DNA of 64,000 nucleotides from Cunninghamia lanceolata (taxonomy: Eukaryota > Streptophyta > Pinopsida > Cupressales > Cupressaceae). Positions 13,021 through 24,980 of the stretch are shown here, piece after piece. The stretch spans positions 9,120,501 to 9,184,500 of the forward strand of contig BSBN01000140.1 in the NCBI GenBank assembly GCA_027924645.1, written 5' to 3'. The position numbers and the translations under genes are program-made. The notes under the pieces were generated by a model. That model was not told where the DNA came from, did no database searches, and worked only from the letters and a program-made list of their open reading frames with translations. Positions within the stretch are counted from its first letter, which is position 1, and every line of letters begins with the position of its first letter.

Positions 13021-13384
13021 CAAAGACTTGGCAAATTGAAAAACCCATGAAATTCAGAGATAGGATTTAAAACTTGTTTCATGCACCCTTTAATAAATAA
13101 ACCTTAAAGACATAATAAACTCATCAAATAGAAGCTACTTTGATCACATACACAAGTATACATCGATCACATAAGTATAAACGTACGCAACCCAAAACTA
13201 TAATCATGGAATTAAATAAACCATCACATCCACATTAATAGAAAATGGAAAGATAAATCTTCTATACATATATAAAAATATACTTACATCTTACAAATAC
13301 ACGTACTATATCTAGGTTTTAGCACAAGAAAAATATACAATATTATCTCTGGCTCTCATGCCATATAGTCATCTTAGTACAATA
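13021..13384. other. intronic AT-rich sequence
   Basis: No coding potential or transposon border recognised between the GC-rich repeat and the LTR head at 13385. Confidence 0.4.
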
Positions 13385-14298
13385 TGTCATGTCCTTATAA
13401 TGATTTATAATTGAATTGTTTATTTAAATAATGAGTTAGCTTTATATAAACTAATATAATTAAAATATAATATATAATATATTATTAATATGTATTATTT
13501 AATAAATAATATTATTAATTTAATATCTTATAAATATAAATATTTCAATATAATAAAATATATGAAATATATAAATTAACTAAATATATTATAAATATAA
13601 ATATTTTAATATAATATCTATATGAATAATTAATAAGATATATTATTAGATATAAAAATAAATATTACAAATATTAATGAAGAGTCTTATCCATTTAAAG
13701 TTAGAAAGTAAAGTAATTTGGAATAAGGCAAAGTATTACGGTTAAAAGGTCAAAGATAAAAGCCTAATAAGACAAAAACATTATCCCACAATATATGCTT
13801 GTGAATAAAACAAGACAAAAGAGCTCCCCATACTTAATAACAAATGTATTTATTTATACTATATATATTATATATATAATATATAGTATATTATATAATA
13901 TACTATATATATAATACAATATATATATTATTCAAAATAATATCACTTCTTAATATGTAAGGAAGGAGGATACTTATAAGTGCAGCGATTAAGTTGGTTG
14001 ACACTAGCGATTACCTTAATAAATAATAAATAGAAAAAATACAAACATTATTAAAGCCGCAACTGTTAGAAAGGGTATATCCTTTTACCCATGGTAAACC
14101 ATTGGAAATATATAAAAGGGCATAAGGAAGTATGATGGGAAAGCAGGGGAAATATGTGAAAAATATATATTATAAAATATATATACAGCAACAGCAATAT
14201 AATAGAAGGAAAACATTGGAAAATAGAAAGAAGACTGCAACAGGTAAGTAAGTATTTATATTTAATTTGTTCAATCTATAGTTGGTAAATATAAATGG

Positions 14299-14391
<93 letters not shown>

Positions 14392-15330
14392 ATCCCTATA
14401 TCAAAATAGAACAATTAAATTGTAAGCATTGCATATAGAACTTAGCTTAAGGGATCTTGTTAATATTAAATAATGGAATTAATCCATTAACTCCATATGA
14501 GAGGTGTGATGCATGGGAATGAACAATTAGCCAACATGGGTATATAGTGTAAACATCTAGTTTCATAGCCATGAAGACATAAGCATTCAAAGAGAAATGA
14601 CAATATACTAGTGGATATAGTGAATATCCAAGATAGTGATCTTAAATTGAAGGCATGTTGATGCCTAGAATAATAAGTATATCTCTACAAAGGGATTGAT
14701 TATGAGATCACCTTTAATAAGTAATCAACATAACCATGGAGTACCGGGCTAGGATTAGTAGCCTTCCTCTTAATCCACCTACACACCTTATGAGTATGAG
14801 ACTGGTGGTTAGAGGGAATCTAGTGTCTAGCACTCAAGCTAGCAAGTCATTGCTCCTCCAAGCTAAGAGCGAAGTATTGCCGGGTGTAGCATGAAGTTCT
14901 TGACCCTATGGTTGTGAAGGACCTAGATAGTGTTAATGGCCTAACGGTAGGTGAACCTCGAGCTGGCTTTAAGCCCCTCCAAGCCAAGTGTGAAGTACCT
15001 CCCAATATTGATGCGAAGCCTTGGGCCTACGGCCATGGGTCTTGGAAACCTTAACACACCCTCTCATATTAGGTGAATGGTCTGATTAATGGGTAGGATT
15101 ACGAACATCCTCCCCGAGGTATATCCATGTCTCGTGTGATTAATGACATAAGATAGATCATAAACATAGATATATGACTAGAAAGGATATGAAATAGATA
15201 GGGTGTATTACTATTAAGCACCTTATGTGAACATGATGAAATGATTTGTATACTAATGTGCTCTTTTGTAAGTTAAAGTTGTTTGCAAGGTTGCAAAAAT
15301 TTTGGCTTGCTAGAAGGGGACATTACATAA
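13385..15330 (+). repeat. AT-rich LTR-type repeat, TGTCATGTCC family
   Basis: Starts TGTCATGTCC and reads TTATAATGATTTATAATTGA, matching the minus-strand LTR head at 6829. Further blocks at 13670-13720 and 13985-14090, and one containing TTTTGGCTTGCTAGAAGG near 15310, match the relic at 6510-8161 in inverted orientation. A TATAAAAGGG motif near 14111 could be the LTR promoter. The right end is placed near GGGGACATTACA at about 15325 but without a verified target duplication. No protein domain remains. Confidence 0.5.
14300..14388. repeat. (TA)n microsatellite, about 89 bp
   Basis: An uninterrupted TA dinucleotide run of about 44 units, lying inside the AT-rich LTR-type repeat. Such long perfect runs are usually unstable and polymorphic in length. 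Confidence 0.95.
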
Positions 15331-16128
15331 TATACAAGTAATGAATAATGAATAAAGTCACTGCCACCAGCGGCCACTAACCCACATGGTCATCTACAAG
15401 CCGAAGATGGGAACATGGCCTTGGCAGTTTTCCGCCCAACCACAAAGCTTTACGCTTCTTCGGAATCCTTCCTAACATGAAGGATACCCGACCTTGCACG
15501 CAGTGCCTAGCAAGTTGGAAACAATAGGCAGGAGGGAAAACCCAATGCAACCTGATGTCTACATGCATTTTTAACTAGAATGTTTAATATCTCACAATCA
15601 GGATGTGGTAGAGAAACATATTAATATAACTAGACAATTTCTTCTACTTCAATGAACACACAACTTTGACCAAAACAATCATGCATAAACCGACAGATCT
15701 TGAAAAGTAGATAAACCTTCTCTGATAACCCACATTCGACACCCTATCTCAGAAGGTAAACCCAACATACTCATGAAAGAATAAACTAATTTCTTTACAA
15801 TACTATCTTTACTCATGATTTTCTAACCATTTCTTTATTTCTGCAACAGGGAAAAGAGAATTCAGTTATATAATGAAAAGATGCCATTATTGATTATAAC
15901 GAAACTTTTATAGACAGCTATATATATATATAGACATATATACATATTATATGGATTATATATATATATATATATTTTAATACATAAGTCATAATGCATG
16001 CACAATTATCTCAAATAAGCTAAAGTCAATGATTTCATGCTCAGCTGCAAGCTTACAACTATTGAGTTTTACCATATCATACACAACAGAGAGAAAATCA
16101 CTTAAATTCCAGCATACCTCTTTTCACC
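15331..16128. other. intronic sequence, no gene recognised
   Basis: A 63-codon minus-strand frame at 15377-15568 is open and moderately GC-rich but has no recognisable motif. The rest is AT-rich with a short TA run near 15920-15975. Confidence 0.4.

Positions 16129-16181
<53 letters not shown>
16129..16181. repeat. compound (TA)n(GA)n microsatellite
   Basis: About eight TA units are followed without interruption by about 18 GA units, just before the 'aggccgat' minisatellite. Confidence 0.95.
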
Positions 16182-16183
<2 letters not shown>

Positions 16184-16204
16184 TTTAATTAAATAAATAT
16201 CAAC

Positions 16205-16647
16205 AGGCCGATAGTAATATACAAGAAGCCATAGAGACTAAAAGCACATCATTTAGGCTGATAGCTTAAGCACCAGGCAGGTATGAATGTATACAGGTCG
16301 TGACAAATTTCATACAGGTCATTAAACTTTTACACAAGTTGTTTAAAACTAGCAAGAGGCCGTTATAAATGTAGTCGAGCTGATTGTAATGTCAATGAGG
16401 CGGATAGGATAGAATTACAGGCCATTTAAAAAAAATTGTCAAAGACCAACGAATCCCAGAGATCAAAAGATCATACACATGCCGTTAACAAGAAAGCCGA
16501 TTTGATTATAAACTGGCATTAAAACATGCAGGCCACTAAATATTCAGGCAATCTAATATACCACAACAGTTTGGGTAAACACAAGCCGTTAAAACTGATT
16601 AGCCAGAGAATAAAAGTCAGGCTGCTTAAAAGTAATCACAGGCCGAT
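16205..16647. repeat. 'aggccgat' minisatellite, left part
   Basis: A degenerate array of units of roughly 24-28 bases with core AGGCCGAT or AGGCCGTTA separated by AT-rich spacers. It stops at the CCGAT target duplication of the minus-strand solo LTR and resumes at 23165, so it was one array before that insertion. Confidence 0.75.
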
Positions 16648-17239
16648 TGTAAAGAACCCTACTAGTTCTAACTGAATTTTTTCTTTAGCTGAAATTAATT
16701 ATCAATGAAACAAAGACCAAATGATGAAGTTATACTCAAATCATATCACTGAAAACATAGAAAAGACATACCCGGAAACAAAGCTTCACTTCTTTATTCA
16801 ATTCAAGAGTTGATTACAAATGTCATTGGCTGTAATGTATATCAGACTTATCTAATTTTCAAATCAGACCTCAAACATCTTACAAAAATGCTCAAATATA
16901 GTTCAATACCCTAGCCAATTGATGTGCAATGATGCCCAGCCAAGGTACAAGGATAAAGTTGATGATATAAGGCTGTTACAGCCCCTGTAGAAAGTCAATG
17001 GGGGACTGATGATACTGCTGATATGTCTGATCATAACCCAGATTTCACAAAATATGTCAAAAAGTGCCAAATCCAAGCTCCAAATACAAGCGCTACACCC
17101 TAGGATGAGGGTGATTGGGGTTTAGATGTCTCCAATATGTTCAAACCCTTCATATGATATCAAATAATACTCAGACCTGAATATACAACCCTGCTGCCCA
17201 CTGCTGATGCAAAATTTGAATGTGTATGATGACTGAAAA

Positions 17240-18416
17240 TGTAATGTCCCCTTCCTAGACAACACATATATGAGCAGTGGTTGACCTATTATTTGGGTTC
17301 CCGTAGGTCAGCAGAGTGGTTAGGGGACCTATCCAGAGGCAGTGGAGCTTGGCAGGGAGCTTTACAGGCCATTCCAGACAGTTTGCGGCAGTCTCCTATT
17401 TTTTAGGAAGGGTTCCTATTTTTTAGGGTTTGATTGGGAGTTGACCAGGAGGCAGTAGGAGAACTCTAGGAGCATTTTGGAAGTTTTGGTCACAGTTCCT
17501 ATTTTTTTTAAAGTGTTGGCTTTAATATTTAATAAGAATAAAATAAATTGATTAATAATGTCACTTTATATTAAAAAAATCATAAAGGAGCCCCTCCTAG
17601 TTGAGATAATGTTGTTTTAAAAGGTGGACCTTTTATTAATGCATTTTTGGGACCCTCAACTTGGGCGCCCAACTTGGGGAGTTTTGAATTAAATAAAAGA
17701 ATCATTAAATGATTCTTTAGAGATGCCTTTTTGCCCTAAAAGTGAATGCCACCTCTTGGGAAAAGCATAGAGTGAGTTTGGCTTCTAATTTTTGGTTATC
17801 TCTTGGCATTTTTACAATCAACTTTTACAGATCTGAGGAAGAGTTGCAGTAGTATTCAGTTCTTTGGGAACGAAAACTCTCAAGGAATGTTGTGGATTGG
17901 ATGATAACCCAGTTCACCTTTGTGGAGGACCTACTTTGGGTCTTCGTTTGGGCTTCATTAGACGAGTTTTAGGTGATGAAATTGCAGATCTGAGTTTGCA
18001 ACAGTGTTATATCAGCAATATCTTTCAGATCAACGACACCCATTTGCATGTAGAGCCTCTGCCAGGCCAATACCAGCAAATGTATGCATTTATCTTTGCA
18101 GATCTAGCTTCTACATGAATATAATGAGCAAATTTGATGGGTATGTGATTAAATTTCAGAATTGGTGATTTGCTAATTGGGTAGTTATTAGTTTGTTTTC
18201 AGTTCCTTGTATGTTATTGGATCATACTTGTATGTTACATCTTTTTTCCATCCTTGGCAAAAACTACACATCTCAAGAAAACTAAAACTCCTGTATCTTC
18301 TATCTAGTCTATAAGATCACAAAAAATTAAAAAAAAAATCATAAAACAATCAAAAATACAAAAAAATAATTCATCTTTCAGCAGCATTCAGAGTTAGAAC
18401 CAGTAGGGTTCTTACA
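17240..18416 (+). repeat. E1 5' LTR
   Basis: 1,177 bp, TGTAATGTCCCC to TTACA. Compared with the 3' LTR it lacks about 140 bp around 17505 (the counterpart of about 21107-21250) and has an extra 20-bp copy of a CCTATTTTTTAGG motif. Both changes fall in a run of these motifs, suggesting slippage or recombination between them. Confidence 0.92.
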
Positions 18417-18417
18417 G

Positions 18418-18429
18418 TGGTATCAGGGC
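18418..18429 (+). promoter_or_regulatory. E1 primer binding site (initiator Met tRNA)
   Basis: TGGTATCAGGGC lies one base after the 5' LTR. It matches the common plant retrotransposon site TGGTATCAGAGC at all but one base. The tRNA 3' end anneals here to start minus-strand DNA synthesis. Confidence 0.85.
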
Positions 18430-18548
18430 TTTGATCTTGCCATTCTGAAGGGTTGGAGCTTCTTATGCATCCAGGACAGGTTGATCCTCACAGTTTTTAC
18501 ACAGGCATAAGAGCTGCATTACAAGGAAAATAGTTTGAGGACTTACCA

Positions 18549-20397
18549 TTGGAAATAATGAGTGACAGGGATGGTGGTGGTCCACGTAGAAATGAGGTTA
18601 ACAATGATGAAACAAAACCTAGAAATATTATGAGAGATCTTGCAACAGGGCAGCAACAGATAGTTGATGTGTTACAACGGTTTACCACAACTATTGAGAA
18701 TTTGACCCCTCCGAGGAGGCCCAATCATGAATAGGAGGAATTTGGTAGTGTTGCTGGAGCCCCACGGGTAAGGACAACACCCTCACGCACCTATGATAGG
18801 CCTACACGCCCTACATTTGTGAGGAATGAACCAGAAGAGGGAGACATGGTTGAGGAAGGGGGAGATATAGCCTTTGCGGATAATGTCATGACACTACATG
18901 ATGAGTGGGAATTATTACCTCAGATATAAGGATCATCTAAATTTTGACCGATTTATGAGTCAAAAGAGAGAACACAACAGACTTAGGCAAGATAGAAGAC
19001 CCAGGCATTAAAATCACGATCTTAAGCGTGCAACCGACAAACTTACACTTCCTACTTTTGATGGTAGCGGTAAAGTAACAGCAAGGGCATGGATTAACAA
19101 GTTGGATAATATCTTGACACTATGTCCTATGACGGAAACAGATGCAATTAAGTTTGCAGCACATCATTTAGATGGGGTTGCCTATTATTGGTGGCATCAT
19201 AGAATGGTTACTTTGCAACACAACTTGATCACCATATATCAGGAATTTGTTGATAGTTTGGTTGAACGATTTGACAGGAAAGATCTAGAGTTGTATTTCA
19301 GAGATCTGGCTTAGCTGAAACAAATGGGCAGTTTGGAGTCTTACATCAGTGAATTTCAGAAGCTCTCAGTAATGGTCACAGGTAGTTCAGAAAGGAGGCT
19401 TCTTATATTGTTCATTGAGGGTCTTTATGAACCCATGAAGGGATGGATCAAGGCATTTGATCCCCCCACACTACAGAAGGCTATGATGAAGGCACGTAGT
19501 ATGGAACTTTCAACTCTTTGTACCAAGTTTACTCCAAACCCACCCTCTTCATTTAATGATAATACATCAGCCCCAAAGAAATCAGAATATGTTGACCAAA
19601 AGAAAAATTTTGCAGCTCCTTTGGATAGGGAAACACTTAATGATTTACGTAGAAGGAAGCTATGTTTTTATTGCAAGGGTCCTTATGATGAACGTCATGA
19701 GTGTCCTCTAAGGCCTAAGGGTAGAAACAAACAAATGGAGTGGTTTTATGAGGGTGAAGACATGGCTGATATGACAGACCAGCAAGCTGATCAAGAGGAT
19801 TCAGGAATTGAATATTTAGAAAAAGAAGTTGAAAGTGAGGGAGAAGTACACTTACGGGAAACTCACATGTCTAGCATGCAAAAGGAAGGGTCTTTTAAGT
19901 TGTGTGGGATCTTGGCTGGTCAAAGAGTCATCTCTTTACTTGATACAGGTGCAACTCATAATTTCATAGATGCACAGTTAGTGGCACAACGTGGGATTCC
20001 AACTCAAGAGTTTGAAGGCATTCGAGTGAAGGTTGCTGATGGCTACACTCTCAAGTGTGACAGAATGATTTCTGATCTTCCTATGAAACTTAATAATTAT
20101 GAGTTTAAGGCTGATTTCTATGTGGTCCATATGGGAGACACGGATTTGGTACTTGGCATGAAGTGGCTTCATGCAATTGGAGAGTTTACAATCAACCTTA
20201 GAGACATGGAGTTGAAATTTCAGGTGGATGGGATTAATCATGTGTTAAAGGCCATTAAGGACAGCAATTTGAAGGTGATCACTCTTAGGAGAATGGAGAG
20301 ATTCATTAGAAATGACATGGTGGTGTGGGCAGCAGAATGTACATTGATGCCTTCTTATGATGAGCAGCAAAAACCAGCCTATCACCCAGATGTTTAG
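18549..20397 (+). pseudogene. E1 gag-protease, with stop codons
   Basis: Encodes the capsid-forming Gag and the aspartic protease of a chromovirus. Downstream of an N-terminal piece (18549-18734), one frame runs from 19102 and contains the gag core, a zinc knuckle CFYCKGPYDERHEC and the protease active site LLDTGATHNFID near 19938. In-frame TAG codons stop it at 19312 and 20395; the N-terminal piece ends in TAG at 18732. At 19312 and 20395 the relative E2 has glutamine, so both stops are best explained by CAG-to-TAG changes. Protease residues look intact. The piece between 18735 and 19101 is frame-disrupted. Confidence 0.85.
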
Positions 20398-20880
20398 GAG
20401 CTCATAATCAAGCATGCAAAGTTGTTTAGTGACATACCACCTGATAGACCTCCAGATAGAGGCATAGAGCACATCATGGAGTCGGAGGAGGGCACCAATC
20501 CCATTATGATTACACCTTACCGGCACCCAAAGCGTTTGAAAGATGCAATTGAAACGACCATCAAGGAACTGTTAGCTATGGGACATATAGTGTTTCATGT
20601 GTCACGTCTCAAGAAGGCGTTGGGGCAGCATATAGCTCCTTCTATAGTTTTCCCACCCTTAGATGATGAGGGGAAGTTGGTTTTAGTACCTGAGACCATA
20701 TTGGATTCCAGAGAGCGCCATCTTCAGAGACAAATTATCAGGGAATATTTGGTAAAATGGAGGGACTTGCCAGTGGAGGATGTTACTTGGGAGAGTGAGA
20801 CTATTTTACAGCATCCAGCATTGAGTTTGCATGAGGACATGCAAATTCAGGGAGAGCGGTCTGTAATGTCCCCTTCCTAG
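20398..20880 (+). pseudogene. E1 pol remnant: RT N-terminus fused to integrase tail and chromodomain
   Basis: The frame continues that of the protease after the TAG at 20395. It carries the start of the reverse transcriptase region up to ELLAMGHI near 20585. It then jumps without frame loss to FHVSRLKKALG, the integrase C-terminus, and a chromodomain-like EYLVKWRDLPVEDVTWE near 20742-20795. The same motifs are about 2.4 kb apart in E2. The chromodomain of this clade is thought to guide integration to modified chromatin. The frame runs through the end of the internal region into the 3' LTR head. Confidence 0.85.
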
Positions 20881-22152
20881 ACGACACATAGATGAGCAGT
20901 GGTTGACCTATTATCTGGGTTCCCGTAGATTAGTAGAGTGGTTAGGGGACCTATCCAGAGGCGGTGGAGCTTGGTAGGGAGCTTTACAGGCCATTCCAGA
21001 CAGTTTGCGGTAGTCTCCTATTTTTTAGGGTTTGACTGGGAGTTGACTAGGAGGCATCAGGAGACCTTCGAGAGCATTTTGGGAGTTTTGGTCACAGTTC
21101 CTATTTTTTAGGAGGTATCCCTATTTTTTAGGAGGGGACTGTCAGTTAGCCTGCCACATGGCGACCTCATCAGTATGCCCTGTGCATCATTAGTATTTAG
21201 TTCAGGATGGCCAGATGATGGGAATGGAATAAATATTAAATATTAAAGTGTTGGCTTTAATATTTAATAAGAATAAAATAAAGTGATTAATAATGTCATT
21301 TTATATTAATAAAATCATAAAGGATCCCCTCCTAGTTGAGATAATGTTGTTTTAAAAGGTGGACCTTTTATTAATGCATTTTTGGGACCCTCAACTTGGG
21401 CGCCCAACTTGAGGAGTTTTGAATTAAATAAAAGAATCATTAAATGATTCTTTAGAGATGCCTTTTTGCCCTAAAAGTGAACGCCACCTCTTGGGAAAAG
21501 CATAAAGTGAGTTTGGCTTCTAATTTTTGGTTATCTCTTGGCATTTTTACAATCAACTTTTACAGATCTGAGGAAGAGTTGCAGTAGTATTTAGTCCTCT
21601 GGGAACGAAAACTTTCAAGGAATGTTGTGGATTGGACGATAACCCAGTTCACCTTTGTGGAGGACCTACTTTGGGTATTTGTTTGGGCTTCATTGGACAA
21701 GTTTTAGGTGATGAAATTGCAGATCTGAGTTTATAGCAGTGTTATATCAGCAATATCTTTCAGATCAGTCACACCCATTTGCATGTAGAGCCTCTCCTAG
21801 GCCAATACCAACATATGTATGCATTTATCTTTACAGATCCAGCTTCTACATGAATATAATGAGCAAATTTGATGGGTATGTGATTAAATTTTAGAATTGG
21901 TGATTTGCTGATTTGGGTAGTTATTAGTTTGTTTTCAATTCCTTGTATGTTCTTGGATCTTACTTGCATGTTACATCTTTTTGCCATCCTTGGCAAAAAC
22001 TACACATCTCAAGAAAACTAAAACCCCTTCTGCATCTTCTATCTAGTCTATAAGATCACAAAAAATAAAAAAAATCATATAACAATCAAAAATACAAAAA
22101 AATAATTCATCTTTCAGTAGCATTCAGAGTTAGAACCAGCAGAGTTCTTACA
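20862..22152 (+). repeat. E1 3' LTR
   Basis: 1,291 bp, TGTAATGTCCCC to TTACA, the longer and more complete LTR of E1. A purine-rich GGGAGAGCGGTC just before it is the probable polypurine tract. Confidence 0.92.
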
Positions 22153-22157
22153 GAAAA

Positions 22158-23164
22158 TGATCAACAATCACTCCCTTTGCCAAATGATTCAACCAAAATG
22201 CCTCTAATATCAATTGTAGATGAACATAGCTCCTTATACAAGCCAAATCTGCATATCAAGCTCCATGAAAACCTGCAAATTAAACTCCATGATGAATTCC
22301 ATGTGAATTCATCTCACCATGGTGGAATGGGAACATCACCAATCCACAAAAGCCAAGGGAACACCACCTTGAGCAAACTGAAAATGCAATTTCAGCCAAG
22401 AGAAACTTTCAAATGCAAAGTTTATTAAATGATCAATAGTTGCAAAATGAAACCAAATGCCTCTATTTATGCTATTCTCCTCCTAGGCGTCCCATTTTGC
22501 CAAATAATATGAAATTTCAATTCCACCAATCAAATGCAACTTTTAGCTTGACAATTTTAAATGAATTGCACTCATCAACCACCATCATTTAAAAATAATA
22601 AATAATAATATTTTATTATTTTTCCTTATACCTCCTCTAGACACCAATATTGAAAAAAATATCATTTTATTAAATATTTGCTTGTTCTCCTTAAGCATCG
22701 ATTTTCCTTGGGCAAATAAAATATTATTTTTTAATATATTTTTCCTTCTTTCCTTGGGCAGCGATCCCCATAAAATAATATATATTTTTTGTATATTTTA
22801 TTATTTTTATTTTTTCCTTCATTTTGGCATTGGGAAAAATAATAAACCAATAGATAAATAAAAATGCAATTAAAGATTGCATTTTCCATTCTTTCACCTT
22901 TTCCATCTTTAATTTGACCAACATTTATTTTTCCCATCTTTGCTTGGAAAATGTCAATATTTTGGCTTTATAAAAAATATCATTAAATAACACTAGCCAG
23001 AATCCCGATAAAATCACCTGGTGAGCCAACATTATAGTTTTCCATCATTCTATACCAAACTCAAACCAAAATCATTCCCTTACCACTAGCATTAGCCTAT
23101 GGGAATGGTGAGTAGGCTAATCAACATCTCCACAAGTGATCACTCTAGAAATGGGGACATAACA
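22158..23164 (-). repeat. 5' part of the minus-strand solo LTR
   Basis: This is the head-proximal 1,007 bp of the solo LTR after E1. It contains AT-rich stretches and a short frame at 22177-22428 with no recognisable protein. The LTR head TGTTATGTCCCC lies at 23164-23153 on the minus strand. Confidence 0.8.
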
Positions 23165-23610
23165 CCGATGAAACATAGAAGCCCATATATTCAAAAATAG
23201 GTCGATAATGATAACAATAGGCTGTTTGCAAACATAAAATAGGCTGATAAAAGGAATCTTCGGGCCGTTATGAATACACAAAGGCCAAAAGAAAGACAGA
23301 TTGTAATATTTAAAATAGAGGTCGACATAAATTTTCAGAGGCCGATCCAATAGAAATACATGTCGTTACAACATAAAAACAGGCATATATACCATAAAAC
23401 AAAGGACGTTACACAGGCCAACAATATACATAGAGCTTACAGGAAGATAGAGGCCGTTGGAAAAGGATTATGGGCTGATACTCTCAAGATCAAGTCGTAG
23501 CAATAGTTAAAAAGGCCGATAAGATAATGTAGGTCAATACAAGTATAAAACAGGCTTATAGATAGTTTTCCTAAGCTGATATATTATATATCAACTATTG
23601 ATCAAAGAGG
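23165..23610. repeat. 'aggccgat' minisatellite, right part
   Basis: Continues the array interrupted at 16647, with the same AGGCCGAT or AGGCTGATA cores and spacing. It fades out near 23610. Confidence 0.75.
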
Positions 23611-24389
23611 CCAAAGGAATATCAGACCAATTTCATTACAAGCACATAAGACACTCTCAGGTAGGTAAGGAGATACATAGTCCAAGCTTTAAGAATTTAG
23701 TAATTAGTAAAAGAACAAGAAAAATACCCAATTTATCTCTATACTTTGTGTTGACTACTTCCCCTTTCTCCTATTGGATCTTGTGCCTTTCTCCCTTGTT
23801 CACCTATCTTCTGTGTATCTTCTTTTTGTATGTCTCTTCACCTATTCTCTGTATCTATGCCCGCCTTCTGCCGTTGGTCCCTTTTTCCCTTCCTCACTGC
23901 TTTTTATTTTTTTAATCCCCGAATCTCTCCAATTTTGGCGTTTTTATTATTACATCAAGCTTTTCTTTTATTTTAGTTAACTTCCACTTTGCATGGTACG
24001 CAGGCGCCTGAATGCCTAAAAATCCCTTTGTTTTCAATTTTTAAACTTCAATTATTGCAGTTCCATTATTCATGTATATATTTTTAGATTGGTTTTATTA
24101 TTTTTATCTTGCATGTGTATATATATATATATATATATTATAGTAAATTTATATTTTGACAGTCCATGTAGTTTTATTTAATCTACTAGATGAAAAACAC
24201 AAAAATTATATGGCGAATCCATATATTAAAAGGATGTATTTAGCAAACAAAATTGCACTCATAACTAATCGTTAAATGTCAATCACATCAATATTCTATA
24301 TCATATGCTCAACCAAGGTTACGTTAAAACATAAAGAAACCATTCAGTGATGCAATATATCATAATGCAATATGAACTAAGTGAGTGTG
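23611..24389. other. intronic sequence, no gene recognised
   Basis: Pyrimidine-rich block at 23750-23920, then AT-rich sequence with a short TA run near 24118. The two overlapping frames here have no family motif. Confidence 0.4.
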
Positions 24390-24980
24390 TGCATGCATCA
24401 GGTTTTTTCCGTCATGCCAACTCTTTCCGACGGCTAGGGTGCTTCTACCTCAACCATGATCCCGTCTTCGACATCTTCTTGCACTCAGTCGCACTCAGAT
24501 TATCGTCAATAGGTTAGTCCATATAGTCATAGCCCTCCTCTAGTGTGATGGGTGATAAAGTCATTGCCCAAAATATATTTGTGGATCAACCTCCTCTAGT
24601 GTGATGGGTGGTAAAGTCACTAGCCAAAATCTATTTGTGGTGAAGGCAGTGCCCCCAATGGGGTTGAGAGGCAGCGCTCCTTGCTCGGATCTGGCGGCAG
24701 CGCCCCTTGCGGGGTCCTACAAACCCTTCAGAACATGCTTGACTTTCACACTTCTACATTTAACCATTTTCCATTTTTTATAGTTTTTTCCCTGATTTTC
24801 ATTGACTTGGCCGAGTCTTCCTAGCAGGACTTGCCCAAACTCGACGAGCTTGGCGAGTGCGGAAAACCTAATGAGTCTTGCGAGTACTCGGCTACCAAGT
24901 CTCTCAGACTTGTTTAGGGTCGCTTGACTTGTAACTCACCGAGTCTAGGCGAGTCTAGTAACTATGACTGAAACACATCT
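24390..24980 (+). repeat. GC-rich dispersed repeat, copy 2
   Basis: Inverted relative of 12420-13020. It shares the CCTCCTCTAGTGTGATGGG block, the CAAAAT(C/A)TATTTGTGG block, GC-rich GCAGCGCCCCTTGCGG units and the ACTCG-rich end. It contains a local duplication of about 58 bp, starting near 24534 and 24592, both copies beginning CCTCCTCTAGTGTGATGGGT. About 11.4 kb separates it from copy 1, so the intron transcript could in principle form a long imperfect hairpin. Confidence 0.65.

Larger units (their letters stand above)
17240..22152 (+). mobile_element. E1: internally deleted Ty3/gypsy chromovirus, 4,913 bp
   Basis: Two LTRs (17240-18416 and 20862-22152) enclose 2,445 bp. The target duplication GAAAA is perfect (17235-17239 and 22153-22157). 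The internal part keeps gag, protease and a chromodomain-like tail but has lost reverse transcriptase, RNase H and integrase. The deletion joins an ELLAMGHI coding segment to an FHVSRLKKALG segment that is far downstream in the relative E2. The LTRs differ by roughly 5 percent by eye plus two indels, so the insertion is not recent. It cannot move without proteins from a relative. Confidence 0.92.
16648..23164 (-). mobile_element. minus-strand solo LTR interrupted by chromovirus E1
   Basis: On the minus strand the element begins TGTTATGTCCCC at 23164 and ends TTCTTTACA at 16648. Both sides carry the five-base target duplication CCGAT (16643-16647 and 23165-23169). Removing E1 and one copy of its target duplication leaves about 1,599 bp with no internal coding region, so this is a solo LTR formed by recombination between two LTRs. 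Its 3' end (TAGTAGGGTTCTTTACA) closely resembles that of E1 (CAGTAGGGTTCTTACA), so the two belong to related families. Inside are short AT-rich frames only. Confidence 0.88.

Noticed and set aside
15377..15568. Minus-strand 63-codon ORF in the intron
   Set aside because: It has no family motif, lies next to an LTR-type repeat, and could arise by chance in a locally GC-richer patch.
16393..16402. TGTAATGTC in the minisatellite as another LTR head
   Set aside because: The CCCC is missing and the surrounding sequence is ordinary minisatellite.
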